9,971 nucleotides of DNA from Pseudomonadota bacterium (GTDB lineage: Bacteria > Pseudomonadota > Alphaproteobacteria > Acetobacterales > Acetobacteraceae). The DNA is taken from the NCBI GenBank assembly GCA_021845835.1, contig JAJZVE010000082.1, forward strand, positions 1-9,971, in the 5' to 3' direction. The notes beneath the pieces are model-generated. The model was not told the origin of the DNA and made no database searches. It worked only from the letters and a program-made list of their open reading frames with translations. This document shows, one piece after another, positions 1 to 7,337 of this stretch (position 1 is the first letter of the stretch; every line of letters starts with the position of its first letter). The translations under genes and the position numbers were made by a program.

Positions 1-1246
1 GATGCCGCAGACCATCGAGGCGATCCAGCACGCCAAGGCCGCGAAGGCACCGATCATCGTCGCCATCAACAAGATCGACAAGCCGGACGCCAACCCGCAG
101 CGCGTGCGCCAGGAACTGCTCAACCACGAGATCGTGGTCGAGGACATGGGCGGCGAGACGCAGGACGTGGAGGTTTCCGCCACCAGGAAGATCGGGCTGG
201 ACAAGCTGCAGGAGGCGATCCTGCTGCAGGCCGAGATTCTCGACCTGCGCGCCAACCCCGAACGCGCCGCCGAAGGCTCGGTGATCGAAAGCCGGCTGGA
301 TCGTGGGCGCGGGCCGGTCGCGACCGTGCTGGTGCAGCGCGGCACGCTGCGCCAGGGCGACATCGTGGTGGCCGGCGCCGAATGGGGCCGCGTGCGCGCC
401 ATGCTCGACGACAAGGGCCGCCCGATGAAGGAAGCCGGGCCGTCGGCGCCGGTGGAAATCCTCGGCCTCGCCGGCGTGCCGAGCGCGGGCGAGCCGTTCG
501 TCGCCGTCGAGGACGAAGGCCGGGCGCGCGAGATCAGCGAATTCCGCCAGCGCAAGCTGCGCGACAAGGCGGCCGGCGCCGTCACCGCCGCGCGCGGCAC
601 GCTGGACCAGATGCTGGCACGCATCCAGGCCGGCGAGCAGAAGGAAGTCGCGATCGTCATCAAGGCCGACGTGCAGGGCAGCGGCGAGGCCATCCAGGCG
701 ACGGTCGCCAAGCTCGCCAACGACGAGGTGAAGGTGCGCGTGCTGCTGTCCGCGGTCGGCCAGATCACGGAAAGCGACGTGCAGCTTGCCAAGGCCTCGA
801 ACGCGGTGATCGTCGCGTTCAACGTGCGCGCCACCGCGCAGGCGCGCGAGCTGGCGCAGCGCGAGAGCGTGGATATCCGCTACTACTCGATCATCTACGA
901 CGTGGCCGACGACATCGAGAAGCTGGTGCGCGGCAAGATCGCCCCGAAGGCGCGCGAGAAGTTCCTGGGCTACGCCGAAATCCGCCGCGTGTTCGAGATC
1001 ACCAAGGTCGGCAAGGTGGCCGGCTGCATGGTGACCGAAGGCGTGGTCAAGCGCGGCGCCGGCGTGCGGCTGCTGCGCGACAACGTGGTGATCCACAGCG
1101 GCGAACTGACGCAGCTCAAGCGTTTCAAGGACGACGTGCGCGAAGTGGCGCGCGGCTATGAATGCGGCCTGTCCTTCGCCAACTTCCACGACATCAAGGA
1201 AGGCGACGTGGTCGAGTGCTACGAGACGGAGATGGTGCCGGGTTGA
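1..1246 (+). CDS. infB: Translation initiation factor IF-2, C-terminal part (5' end outside window)
   Basis: IF2 is the GTPase that delivers initiator fMet-tRNA to the 30S subunit and promotes subunit joining in the cytoplasm. About 414 residues are present, roughly the last half of the protein. The fragment opens inside the G domain with the MPQTIEAI segment. The G4 guanine-specificity motif NKID is at fragment residues 23-26 and the G5 region VSAT at about 58-61. Domain II follows (about 85-180, with [15 protein letters not shown]), then domain III ([15 protein letters not shown], about 217-231). The C2 fMet-tRNA-binding domain comes last, with IRRVF and the near-terminal DIKEGDVVE. The reading frame is intact and enters from outside the window, so the first ATG at position 2 is internal. 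The stop TGA at 1244-1246 overlaps the rbfA start, consistent with the usual infB-rbfA coupling. Confidence 0.97.
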   Translation, partial: MPQTIEAIQHAKAAKAPIIVAINKIDKPDANPQRVRQELLNHEIVVEDMGGETQDVEVSATRKIGLDKLQEAILLQAEILDLRANPERAAEGSVIESRLDRGRGPVATVLVQRGTLRQGDIVVAGAEWGRVRAMLDDKGRPMKEAGPSAPVEILGLAGVPSAGEPFVAVEDEGRAREISEFRQRKLRDKAAGAVTAARGTLDQMLARIQAGEQKEVAIVIKADVQGSGEAIQATVAKLANDEVKVRVLLSAVGQITESDVQLAKASNAVIVAFNVRATAQARELAQRESVDIRYYSIIYDVADDIEKLVRGKIAPKAREKFLGYAEIRRVFEITKVGKVAGCMVTEGVVKRGAGVRLLRDNVVIHSGELTQLKRFKDDVREVARGYECGLSFANFHDIKEGDVVECYETEMVPG

Positions 1247-1665
1247 AGCAGGGCGCGAAGCAGGGCTCCGGTCGGGGCGGCGAACACCCCGCGGCGAAGC
1301 CGCCGAGCCAGCGGCAGTTGCGCGTGGCGGAGGAAATCCGTCACCTGCTGGCCGGCATCTTCGCCCGCGGCGAGGTGCGCGACCCGGACCTCGCCGGCGT
1401 CAGCCTGACGGTAACGGAGGTGCGGATCAGCCCCGATCTGCGCCAGGCGACCGCGTTCGTGACCCGGCTCGGCCGGTCGGACGTGGCGGAGAAACTGCCG
1501 GCGCTGCGCCATGCCGCGCCGTTCCTGCGCCGCGAGGTGGCGCGTGGGCTGCGGCTGCGCTACGCGCCGGAGCTGTCGTTCCTGGCCGACACCAGCATCG
1601 ACTACGCGATGCACGTGGACGAACTGCTGCATCGCCCGGAGGTTCGGCGCGACCTGTCGTCATAG
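1243..1665 (+). CDS. rbfA: Ribosome-binding factor A (30S maturation factor)
   Basis: RbfA binds the free 30S subunit near the 5' end of 16S rRNA and assists late maturation, including under cold stress. I place the start at TTG 1243, giving 140 residues, the usual size. It overlaps the infB stop as TTGA and has GGAG at 1228-1231, eleven bases upstream. The only in-frame ATG upstream (1162) lies deep inside infB and would add 27 Arg-rich residues unlike RbfA. The later GTG at 1324 would remove the conserved start of the domain. Recognisable features are the N-terminal [19 protein letters not shown] helix, the [22 protein letters not shown]-like core and the C-terminal [12 protein letters not shown] segment. 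The tail after that is short. truB, the usual next gene, is absent; the next gene is convergent. Confidence 0.93.
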   Translation: MKQGAKQGSGRGGEHPAAKPPSQRQLRVAEEIRHLLAGIFARGEVRDPDLAGVSLTVTEVRISPDLRQATAFVTRLGRSDVAEKLPALRHAAPFLRREVARGLRLRYAPELSFLADTSIDYAMHVDELLHRPEVRRDLSS

Positions 1666-1713
1666 GAAAAGCGCAGCGCATTCCGCGATCTGCCGCGTCC
1701 GCGCATCACCGCG

Positions 1714-2721
1714 CTACCCGCCGACCAGCCGGGTCCGCCGCAACAGCGCCGCCTCGCCGCCCGCGTCTGCCGGCGCCAGGCCGCCGATGATCGCCGCCAG
1801 CGCCGCTTCCTGCCGCCGCCGCTCCGCCTGCGCCGCGGCAACGTCGATCGCGACGAAGCGCACCCGGTCGCCCGGCCGCAACCGTCCGGCGCGCGGCAGG
1901 TCGGCGGAGCAGATGGCGGCGATCTTGGGATAGCCGCCCGTCGTCTGCCGGTCGGCCAGCAGCAGCACCGGGCGGCCGTTGCCCGGCACCTGCAGCGCCC
2001 CCGCGGCGGTGCCGTCGGAAAGGATGTCGTGGCCGCCGCGGTGCCGCAGCGGCGGACCGTCCAGGCGCAGTCCCATGCGGTCGGCCGAATGCGTCACCAC
2101 GTAGTCGCTGCCGCACAGCGTCGCGATCGCCTCGGCCGTGAAATGGTCGTCCTGCGGCCCGAGCACGATGCGGAACGGCCCGCCGCCCGCGTCCGGCAGC
2201 GCGGGCAGGCGGCGCTGCGGACCCTCGCGCGGCGCGATCCGCGGCGCCGGGATTTCGTCGCCGGCGGCGAGCGGGCGGCCGTGCCAGCCGCCGAAGCCGC
2301 CGCGCACATAGGTGGAGCGGCTGCCGGCCACCAGCGGCACATCCAGCCCGCCGCCGATCGCCAGATAGGCGCAGACCGCGCCACGCGAGGCCACGACGCG
2401 CAGCCGCGTGCCGCGCGGCAAGGTCGCCGAGCGCCAGGACGGCAGGCCGTGGCGCATCGGGCTCTCCACGATGATCTCGCCGCCATAGGCCGCCAGCGCC
2501 ACGCGCAGCGACGGGGCGGTGACCTCCAGCAGCGGCCCGGCATGCAGCACCTCCAGCGCCGCTTCCCCCGGCGGGTTGCCGACCAGCGCGTTGGCCAGCC
2601 GCAGCGCATCGCGGTCGAGCGCGCCCGACACCGGCACGCCGAACGCCTGCGCGCCGAAGCGGCCGAGATCCTGCACCGTCGTATGCAACCCCGGCTTCAG
2701 CACGCGCAACCCGCCGCTCAC
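1714..2721 (-). CDS. pxpC: PxpC/KipA-type 5-oxoprolinase subunit C (biotin-dependent carboxyltransferase-like family)
   Basis: PxpC works with PxpA and PxpB in ATP-dependent hydrolysis of 5-oxo-L-proline to glutamate. Homologues (KipA, YbgK) are often annotated as allophanate hydrolase or biotin-dependent carboxyltransferase subunits. The product has 335 residues, normal for the family. Family signatures run along the whole length: PGLHTTVQDLGRFG at about residues 10-23, GVPVSGALD at about 28-36, LANALVGNPPGEAALEV at about 42-58, GGFGGWHGRPLAAGDEI in the middle, then DRMGLRLDGP and QTTGGYPKIAAI near the end. The start is GTG at 2721, which overlaps the pxpB stop as GTGA, so the two are translationally coupled. 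It is the last gene of the minus-strand run and converges on rbfA 48 bases away, with no clear terminator between them. The true substrate may differ from oxoproline because PxpA is not in the window. Confidence 0.92.
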   Translation of the reverse strand: MSGGLRVLKPGLHTTVQDLGRFGAQAFGVPVSGALDRDALRLANALVGNPPGEAALEVLHAGPLLEVTAPSLRVALAAYGGEIIVESPMRHGLPSWRSATLPRGTRLRVVASRGAVCAYLAIGGGLDVPLVAGSRSTYVRGGFGGWHGRPLAAGDEIPAPRIAPREGPQRRLPALPDAGGGPFRIVLGPQDDHFTAEAIATLCGSDYVVTHSADRMGLRLDGPPLRHRGGHDILSDGTAAGALQVPGNGRPVLLLADRQTTGGYPKIAAICSADLPRAGRLRPGDRVRFVAIDVAAAQAERRRQEAALAAIIGGLAPADAGGEAALLRRTRLVGG

Positions 2722-3452
2722 GTCGCGCCCGCTGCGATGTCGAGCCGGAATTCGCCGGCGATCCAGGCCGCGCGCAGGGCATCGAAGGTGGGCCGGTCCA
2801 CTGGGCGGAAACGCACGCGGTCACCGCAGCGCAGCAGCGCCGGCGGGTCGGCGGCGATGTCGAACAGATCGACCGGCACCGAACCGATCAGCCGCCAGCC
2901 GCCGGGGCTTTCCAGCGGATAGATCGTGGTCATGTCGGTCGCGATGGCGAGCGCACGCGGCGGCACGCGCAGCCGCGGGGTGGCAAGCCGCGGCAGGCGC
3001 AGCTTTTCGGGCAGCACGCCCATATACGGCAGACCGGGCAGAAACCCGAGCATGAACACCTGATACGCCACCGAGGCATGCAGCCGCACCACGTCGTCCG
3101 GGGCAAGCCCGGTCAGCGCCGCCACCTCCGCCAGATCGGGCGCCAGTTCCCCCTCGTAACAGGCCGGGATGGTGAGGCGGCGCGGCTGCGCTGCGTATCC
3201 TTGCAGTTCAACGAGCGCGCTGCGCACCTCGCGCACCAAATCGGAAAAATCGCGTTGCAGCGGGTCATAGTGCAGCAGCAGCGAGCGGAACGTCGGCACC
3301 GTCTCGATCACGCCCGCGATCGGCGCGCGGCGGATCGCCTCGGCCAGCGCCATCACGCGCGCGTTGACCGCCGGGTCGATGCGGTCGCCGAACTCCACCA
3401 CCAGCGCGGCGTCGCCCTGCGGCAGGAAGCGCGGCAGGGCACCGGCGTCCAT
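2718..3452 (-). CDS. pxpB: PxpB/KipI-type 5-oxoprolinase subunit B
   Basis: PxpB is the ATP-hydrolysis-associated partner of PxpC in 5-oxoprolinase; the homologue KipI is also known as an inhibitor of the sporulation kinase KinA in Bacillus. I choose ATG 3452, which gives 244 residues and begins MDAGALPRFLPQGDAALVVE. GGAG lies ten bases upstream on the coding strand. The open frame extends further upstream to 3521, but those residues are unlike the family and lie over the remnant gene. Conserved elements are H125, Y130, the GFLPGLPYMG loop at 136-145, the PRLATPRLRVP stretch and YPLESPGGWRLIG at 178-190. The usual GSVGIAG-like segment between the last two reads RALAIATDMT here, a divergence from the common form. 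It overlaps pxpC by four bases. Confidence 0.92.
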   Translation of the reverse strand: MDAGALPRFLPQGDAALVVEFGDRIDPAVNARVMALAEAIRRAPIAGVIETVPTFRSLLLHYDPLQRDFSDLVREVRSALVELQGYAAQPRRLTIPACYEGELAPDLAEVAALTGLAPDDVVRLHASVAYQVFMLGFLPGLPYMGVLPEKLRLPRLATPRLRVPPRALAIATDMTTIYPLESPGGWRLIGSVPVDLFDIAADPPALLRCGDRVRFRPVDRPTFDALRAAWIAGEFRLDIAAGAT

Positions 3453-3459
3453 CAGCGAC

Positions 3460-3630
3460 CTACTCCGCGCCCGCCGCCCTGACCAGCGGACATTGCGAGG
3501 CTGCGAACAGATACATGTCATGCACCATCAGACCGTCCGCCCGGATATGCCCGTTGTCGGCGAAGAAGTCATGCACCGGCGTCGCGCGCATCGTCTGCGT
3601 GACGGGGCTGGTTTGCTGCCGGCCAGCGTG
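3460..3630 (-). pseudogene. 3' remnant of a Leu/Ile/Val-type ABC transporter substrate-binding protein gene
   Basis: The minus strand between the dehydrogenase stop and pxpB carries 56 open codons ending in TAG at 3462-3460. The stretch from ATG 3591 reads TPVHDFFADNGHIRADG and then MVHDMYLF, which I recognise as the near-C-terminal signature of periplasmic amide/branched-chain amino-acid binding proteins (Peripla_BP_6 type). In intact members this is followed by a segment around a PWDYYK motif and then a terminal CPLV. Here MYLF runs directly into AASQCPLV, so roughly 25-35 codons appear to be missing. Everything 5' of the fragment is gone: upstream lies the dehydrogenase stop, in the same frame. 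Codons between 3592 and 3630 could belong to the same gene but are less clear. It is probably not functional and marks the former position of a transport gene in the operon. Reading and frame are direct; the family call is from memory. Confidence 0.72.
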
Positions 3631-4620
3631 TCAGGCGAAGGCGCGCAGCACGTCCTTGTTGACGACGTTGGCGGGATCGGGCGTGCCGTCGAGCACGTCG
3701 AGCATGTTGCGGCACGCCGCCGCCGCCATCGCATCGGCCGCCTCCTGCGTCACCCCGGCCATGTGCGGCGAGGCGACGACGTTCTCCAGTTGCAGCAGCG
3801 GATGCGCGGCCGGCGGCGGCTCGGGGCTGAACACGTCCAGCCCGGCGCCGCCGAGCGCGCCGGACAGCAGCGCCGCGTGCAGCGCCGCCTCATCGACGAT
3901 GCCGCCGCGGGCGGTGTTGATCAGGAACGCGCCCGGCTTCATCCGCGCCAGCCGCGCCGGGCCGAACATGCCGGTGGTCTCGGCGTTCTTCGGGCAGTGG
4001 ATGCTGACGAAATCCGCCCGCGCCAGCGCCGCGTCGAGGTTGGCTGCGGGTTCGCACCCGGCGTCGCGGATCGCCGCCGCGGCGACGTACGGGTCATGCA
4101 CCAGCACCGTCATCTCCAGGCCGGCGCAGCGCCGCGCGATGCGCGTGCCGATGCGGCCGAAGCCGACGATGAGCACCGTCTTGCCCGACAGCTCCATCGG
4201 CATTTTCACCTTGCGCTCGTGCCGCAGGCCGGCGTGGACCAGCCCGTCCATGTACTTGCCGCGCTTGGCCAGCGCGAACATGAAATACAGCGCATGCTCG
4301 GCGACGCTGCGCGCATTGGCGCTGCCGGCGATCATCAGCGGGATGCCGGCCGCGGTCAGCGCCGGCACTTCCACCGCATCGAAACCGACGCCGACCCGCG
4401 CCACCACTTGCAGCCGCGGCGCGGCGTCCAGCTCCGCCCGGCCGAACCGGGTGTAGGACAGCGCGATGCCGGCCGCGTCGCGCAACAGCGCGTGCAGCTC
4501 GGGCGGCGCGATGGCGGGGGGGTAGATCGTCACCTGCACGTCGGCGCGCGCGGCCAGAACCTCCAGCCCGGCTGCCGACATGTTGGTCGGGACCAGCAGC
4601 GTCTTCGTGTTGGGTGCCAT
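3631..4620 (-). CDS. D-2-hydroxyacid dehydrogenase, NAD-dependent (phosphoglycerate dehydrogenase-like)
   Basis: This cytoplasmic enzyme of the D-isomer-specific 2-hydroxyacid dehydrogenase family interconverts a 2-oxo acid and a D-2-hydroxy acid with NAD(P)H. The exact substrate cannot be read from sequence. The product is 329 residues, the usual length without an ACT or other regulatory C-terminal domain, which argues against a feedback-regulated SerA. The Rossmann motif GFGRIG is at 153-158, and the acidic residue D176 at the end of the second strand favours NAD over NADP. The catalytic triad is complete: R238 in NTARGG, E267 in FSPEP and H286 in ASPHMAG. RVGVGFDAV at 75-83 is the usual substrate-loop region. 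ATG 4620 is preceded by GGAGG (plus-strand CCTCC 4626-4630) at good spacing. It lies 27 bases after the MFS gene stop and is followed at once by the substrate-binding-protein remnant. Confidence 0.93.
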   Translation of the reverse strand: MAPNTKTLLVPTNMSAAGLEVLAARADVQVTIYPPAIAPPELHALLRDAAGIALSYTRFGRAELDAAPRLQVVARVGVGFDAVEVPALTAAGIPLMIAGSANARSVAEHALYFMFALAKRGKYMDGLVHAGLRHERKVKMPMELSGKTVLIVGFGRIGTRIARRCAGLEMTVLVHDPYVAAAAIRDAGCEPAANLDAALARADFVSIHCPKNAETTGMFGPARLARMKPGAFLINTARGGIVDEAALHAALLSGALGGAGLDVFSPEPPPAAHPLLQLENVVASPHMAGVTQEAADAMAAAACRNMLDVLDGTPDPANVVNKDVLRAFA

Positions 4621-4647
4621 CCGTGCCTCCGGCAGAGCACGGCAATG

Positions 4648-5850
4648 CTACGGCCGCGGACCGGACGCCGCCACTCCCGCCCGGCGCGGATTCGTCCACG
4701 GAATCAGCAGGGCAGCCGGCAGGATATTGAGCAGGGCGGCACCGACCAGCAGCAGCATCGTCGCCTGCGCGCCCATCCGCGCGATCAGCAGCCCGCCGAG
4801 CGCCGGGGTGGCGGCCTGCGCGATCAGCGCCGGCCGCGCGAGCCGGCCCATCAGCGTCGCGTAGCCGTGCGGCCCGAACAGCGCCAGCGGCACCGTGCCA
4901 CGCACGATCGAGCGGATGCCGCTGCCGGTGCCGTAGATCACGATCGCGGCGGCGGCGAAGCCCGGCGCAACCAGCAGCAGCACCAGCCCCAGCGCCACCA
5001 GCAGCGTCGAGGCGAGCATCGTCCACACCGGATGCAGCCCCCGCCCGACCGCGAGTTCCAGCAAACGCGCAAACACCTGGCTCGGCCCGAGCAGGGCGCC
5101 GAGCGCGACCGCGGCGGCCAGCGACACGCCGCGCGCCTGCAGCAGCGTCAGCAGATGCACCGCGATCATGGTCATCACCACCGCGGCCAGCGTCATGCTG
5201 CTGGCGACGAGGACGAAGGCGAGGCCCGCGCGCGTCGCGCCGGCGGCAGCGCCCGCGGCCGGGCGCGGGCGGGCGTGGGCGCGCCCGGCGGCGGGCGGCA
5301 GCACGAAGCGATACAGCGGCAGCACCAGCAGCAGATGGATGGCGGCGAAGGCGAGGCAGGCGCCGCGCCAGCCGGCGGCGTCGGTCAGCCACGCCCACAG
5401 CGGCCAGCACACCGTGCTGGCGAAGCCGCCGAACAGCGTCACCGTGGTGATCGGCCCGCGCGCGCCCTCGCCGTAGATGCGGCCGAGGCTGGCGAAGGCG
5501 GGGTCGTAGAGGCCCGCCCCCATGCCGGCGCCGATCACCAGCCAGCCGGCGAAATAGACCGGGAGGTTCGGCGCCGCCGCCAGCGTGGCGAGGCCGAGCG
5601 CCAGCAGCACGGCGCTGCCCGGCAGCACGCGCCGCCCGCCCTCCGCCTCGATCAGCCGCCCGATGCGCGGCGACAGCAGGCCGGAGACCAGGAAGCCGAG
5701 CGAAGCGCCACCGACCACCCAGGGCAGCGGCCAGCCGGTCGCCGCCGCGATCGGCCCGGCCAGCACCGCGATCAGGTAGTAGCTCGATCCCCAGGCAAGG
5801 ATCTGCCCGATCCCGATGCCGCCGATGACCAGCCAGCGCGGGCGCTGCAC
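4648..5850 (-). CDS. Major facilitator superfamily transporter
   Basis: This is an inner-membrane transporter of 400 residues, typical for a 12-helix MFS protein, substrate unknown. Hydrophobic segments alternate along the whole length. The two halves are separated by a Pro/Ala/Arg-rich cytoplasmic linker at about 185-207. Between helices 2 and 3 is a degenerate motif-A loop, SPRIGRLIEAEGGRRV at about 60-75. The GAGMGAGLYDPAFASLGRIYG region at about 107-127 resembles a subgroup of MFS proteins in Proteobacteria. I take GTG 5850 as the start because the first helix (WLVIGGIGIGQILAWGSSYY) begins right after it and no ATG, GTG or TTG in frame lies nearby upstream. It has no visible Shine-Dalgarno and starts five bases after the amidohydrolase stop, so translation is probably coupled. 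A CTG start at the stop itself is possible. Transport of the amidohydrolase substrate is an inference from position. Confidence 0.9.
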   Translation of the reverse strand: MQRPRWLVIGGIGIGQILAWGSSYYLIAVLAGPIAAATGWPLPWVVGGASLGFLVSGLLSPRIGRLIEAEGGRRVLPGSAVLLALGLATLAAAPNLPVYFAGWLVIGAGMGAGLYDPAFASLGRIYGEGARGPITTVTLFGGFASTVCWPLWAWLTDAAGWRGACLAFAAIHLLLVLPLYRFVLPPAAGRAHARPRPAAGAAAGATRAGLAFVLVASSMTLAAVVMTMIAVHLLTLLQARGVSLAAAVALGALLGPSQVFARLLELAVGRGLHPVWTMLASTLLVALGLVLLLVAPGFAAAAIVIYGTGSGIRSIVRGTVPLALFGPHGYATLMGRLARPALIAQAATPALGGLLIARMGAQATMLLLVGAALLNILPAALLIPWTNPRRAGVAASGPRP

Positions 5851-5855
5851 GGGGA

Positions 5856-7178
5856 TCAGCGGAAGCGGACGAGCCGGCCGCGCGGCGTGCCGATCACCGC
5901 ATCGTCGCGCATCACCGCCATCCCGCGCACGATGGTCGCCGCCGGCCAGCCGGTCACGCGCATGCCGGCGAACGGCGTCCAGCCGCACGGGGTGGCAAGC
6001 CAGCTTTCTTCGATCGTGCGCCGGCGCTGCAGATCGACCAGCGTGAAGTCGGCGTCGTAGCCGGCGGCGAGCCGCCCCTTGCCGACCACGCCATAGACCC
6101 GCGCCGGCCCGGCGCACAGCAGATCGACCAGCCGGGCGAGCGAGAGCCGCCCCGCGTTCACGTGGTCCAGCATCACCGGCACCAGCGTCTGCACCCCGGT
6201 CAGCCCCGACGGACATTCGGGCCAGGGGCGCAGCTTGGCCGCGCGCGGGTGCGGCGCGTGGTCGGAGCCGACGGTATCGACGGTGCCGTCGCGCACCGCC
6301 GCCCAGGCGGCATCGCGGTGCCGCGCATCGCGGATCGGCGGGTTCATCACCGCGAAGCCGCCGAGCCGCTCATAGGCATCCGGCGCCACCTGCGTCAGAT
6401 GGTTGACCAGGACTTCCGCGGTGCAGAGGTCGCGGAAATCCTGCAGATAGGAAAACTCCTCGGCGGTCGAGACGTGCAGGATATGCGCCGGCCGCCCGGT
6501 CGCCTGCGCCAGCGCCAGGATGCGGCGGGTGCCGAGGAAGGCGCATTCCTCGTCGCGCCATTGCATGTGCGTCGCATAGGGCGAACCGGCGGGGAACAGG
6601 CCGCGCCGCGCCTGCAGCCGGTACTCGTCCTCGCTGTGATAGGCGATGCGGCGGCGGCCGGCGCGCATCACCTGTTCCAGGCTCGCGTCGTCCGCCACCA
6701 GCAGGTCGCCGGTCGAACTGCCGGCGAACACTTTTACCCCGCAGACCCCACGGCCTTGTTCCAGAGCGGCAAGGTCGGGAATGTTGGTTTTCGTGGCGCC
6801 GACATAGAGGCCCATGTCGCACCACGCCGCCTGTTCCACGTAATCCTGCTTCCAGGCGAGCCGCGGCGCATCGGTGATCGCGGGCGTGGTGTTCGGCATG
6901 TCGAACACGGCGGCGAGGCCGCCCAGCACCGCCGCCCTGGTGCCGGTCGGGATGCTTTCGACCGCGGCATCGCCGGGATCGCGCAGATGCACATGCGGGT
7001 CGATCAGTCCGGGCAGCACGTGCAGCCCGCGCGCCGCGATCACCTCGTCGGCGGTGGCGGCGGCGGCGGCGCCGATGGCGGCGATGCGGCCGCGGCGCAC
7101 GCCGACATCCGCCGCCGCCTCGCCCCAGGGCAGCACGCAGGTGCCGCCGCGGATCAGCAGGTCGTAATGCTCGGCCAT
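5856..7178 (-). CDS. Dihydroorotase-type cyclic amidohydrolase
   Basis: This metal-dependent amidohydrolase opens a cyclic amide ring. The closest-looking family is dihydroorotase (pyrimidine synthesis), with hydantoinase and allantoinase as relatives. The product has 440 residues. The binuclear metal site is complete: H62 and H64 in DPHVHLRDPG, the carboxylated lysine K149 in GVKVFAGSSTGDLL, H181 in YHSEDEYR, H235 in HILHVSTAEE and D306 in GSDHAPH. The GSSTGDLL and DYVEQAAWCDMGLYVGAT stretches are typical of bacterial dihydroorotases. The start is ATG 7178, preceded by a G-run Shine-Dalgarno (GGGGGA, about five bases away). Upstream in-frame codons to 7274 encode an Arg-rich stretch and are not used. 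Its setting with a transporter, a dehydrogenase and PxpBC, and not with other pyr genes, leaves open a catabolic role on another cyclic amide. It is the first gene of the run. Confidence 0.9.
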   Translation of the reverse strand: MAEHYDLLIRGGTCVLPWGEAAADVGVRRGRIAAIGAAAAATADEVIAARGLHVLPGLIDPHVHLRDPGDAAVESIPTGTRAAVLGGLAAVFDMPNTTPAITDAPRLAWKQDYVEQAAWCDMGLYVGATKTNIPDLAALEQGRGVCGVKVFAGSSTGDLLVADDASLEQVMRAGRRRIAYHSEDEYRLQARRGLFPAGSPYATHMQWRDEECAFLGTRRILALAQATGRPAHILHVSTAEEFSYLQDFRDLCTAEVLVNHLTQVAPDAYERLGGFAVMNPPIRDARHRDAAWAAVRDGTVDTVGSDHAPHPRAAKLRPWPECPSGLTGVQTLVPVMLDHVNAGRLSLARLVDLLCAGPARVYGVVGKGRLAAGYDADFTLVDLQRRRTIEESWLATPCGWTPFAGMRVTGWPAATIVRGMAVMRDDAVIGTPRGRLVRFR

Positions 7179-7191
7179 GCGCGCGTCCCCC

Positions 7192-7233
7192 GATCGGATG
7201 CGATCAGATAGGACCCGCCGGCCCCGCCGCCAA
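7192..7233 (-). promoter_or_regulatory. Candidate promoter and operator dyad for the amidohydrolase operon
   Basis: On the minus strand, TTGGCG (7233-7228) and TATCTG (7210-7205) are separated by 17 bases, matching four and three of six sigma-70 consensus positions. Directly after the -10 is a perfect dyad on the plus strand, GATCG-GATG-CGATC (7192-7205), which would cover the transcription start. The start codon at 7178 lies about 20 bases further on. The match is modest and GC-rich DNA gives chance hits, so this is a proposal. Confidence 0.35.
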
Positions 7234-7337
7234 CCTCGCCCGGCGGCGCGCGCCCGCAACCGGAGCCGGCACATGCGCGCGCGCCAACGCCCCCGTTCCG
7301 CGCGCGGCCGAGGGTTGGGCGATGGGATGGGGGGCGC

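Noticed and set aside
1666..1713. Possible bidirectional terminator between rbfA and pxpC
   Set aside because: Only short, weak G/C complementarities are present, with no stable stem and no T-run on either strand.
2029..2922. Plus-strand open frame of 297 codons opposite pxpC and pxpB
   Set aside because: It is an antisense shadow; the minus strand carries the family signatures throughout.
3364..6060. Very long plus-strand open frame (898 codons) opposite the operon
   Set aside because: It is antisense to PxpB, the dehydrogenase, the MFS protein and the end of the amidohydrolase, all with clear family motifs. Its product is Arg/Gln/His-rich with no domain. Long antisense frames are expected where third positions are nearly all G or C.
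6162..7211. Plus-strand open frame of 349 codons opposite the amidohydrolase
   Set aside because: It is an antisense shadow of a gene with a complete metal-binding site, and its composition is Arg/His/Gly-biased.
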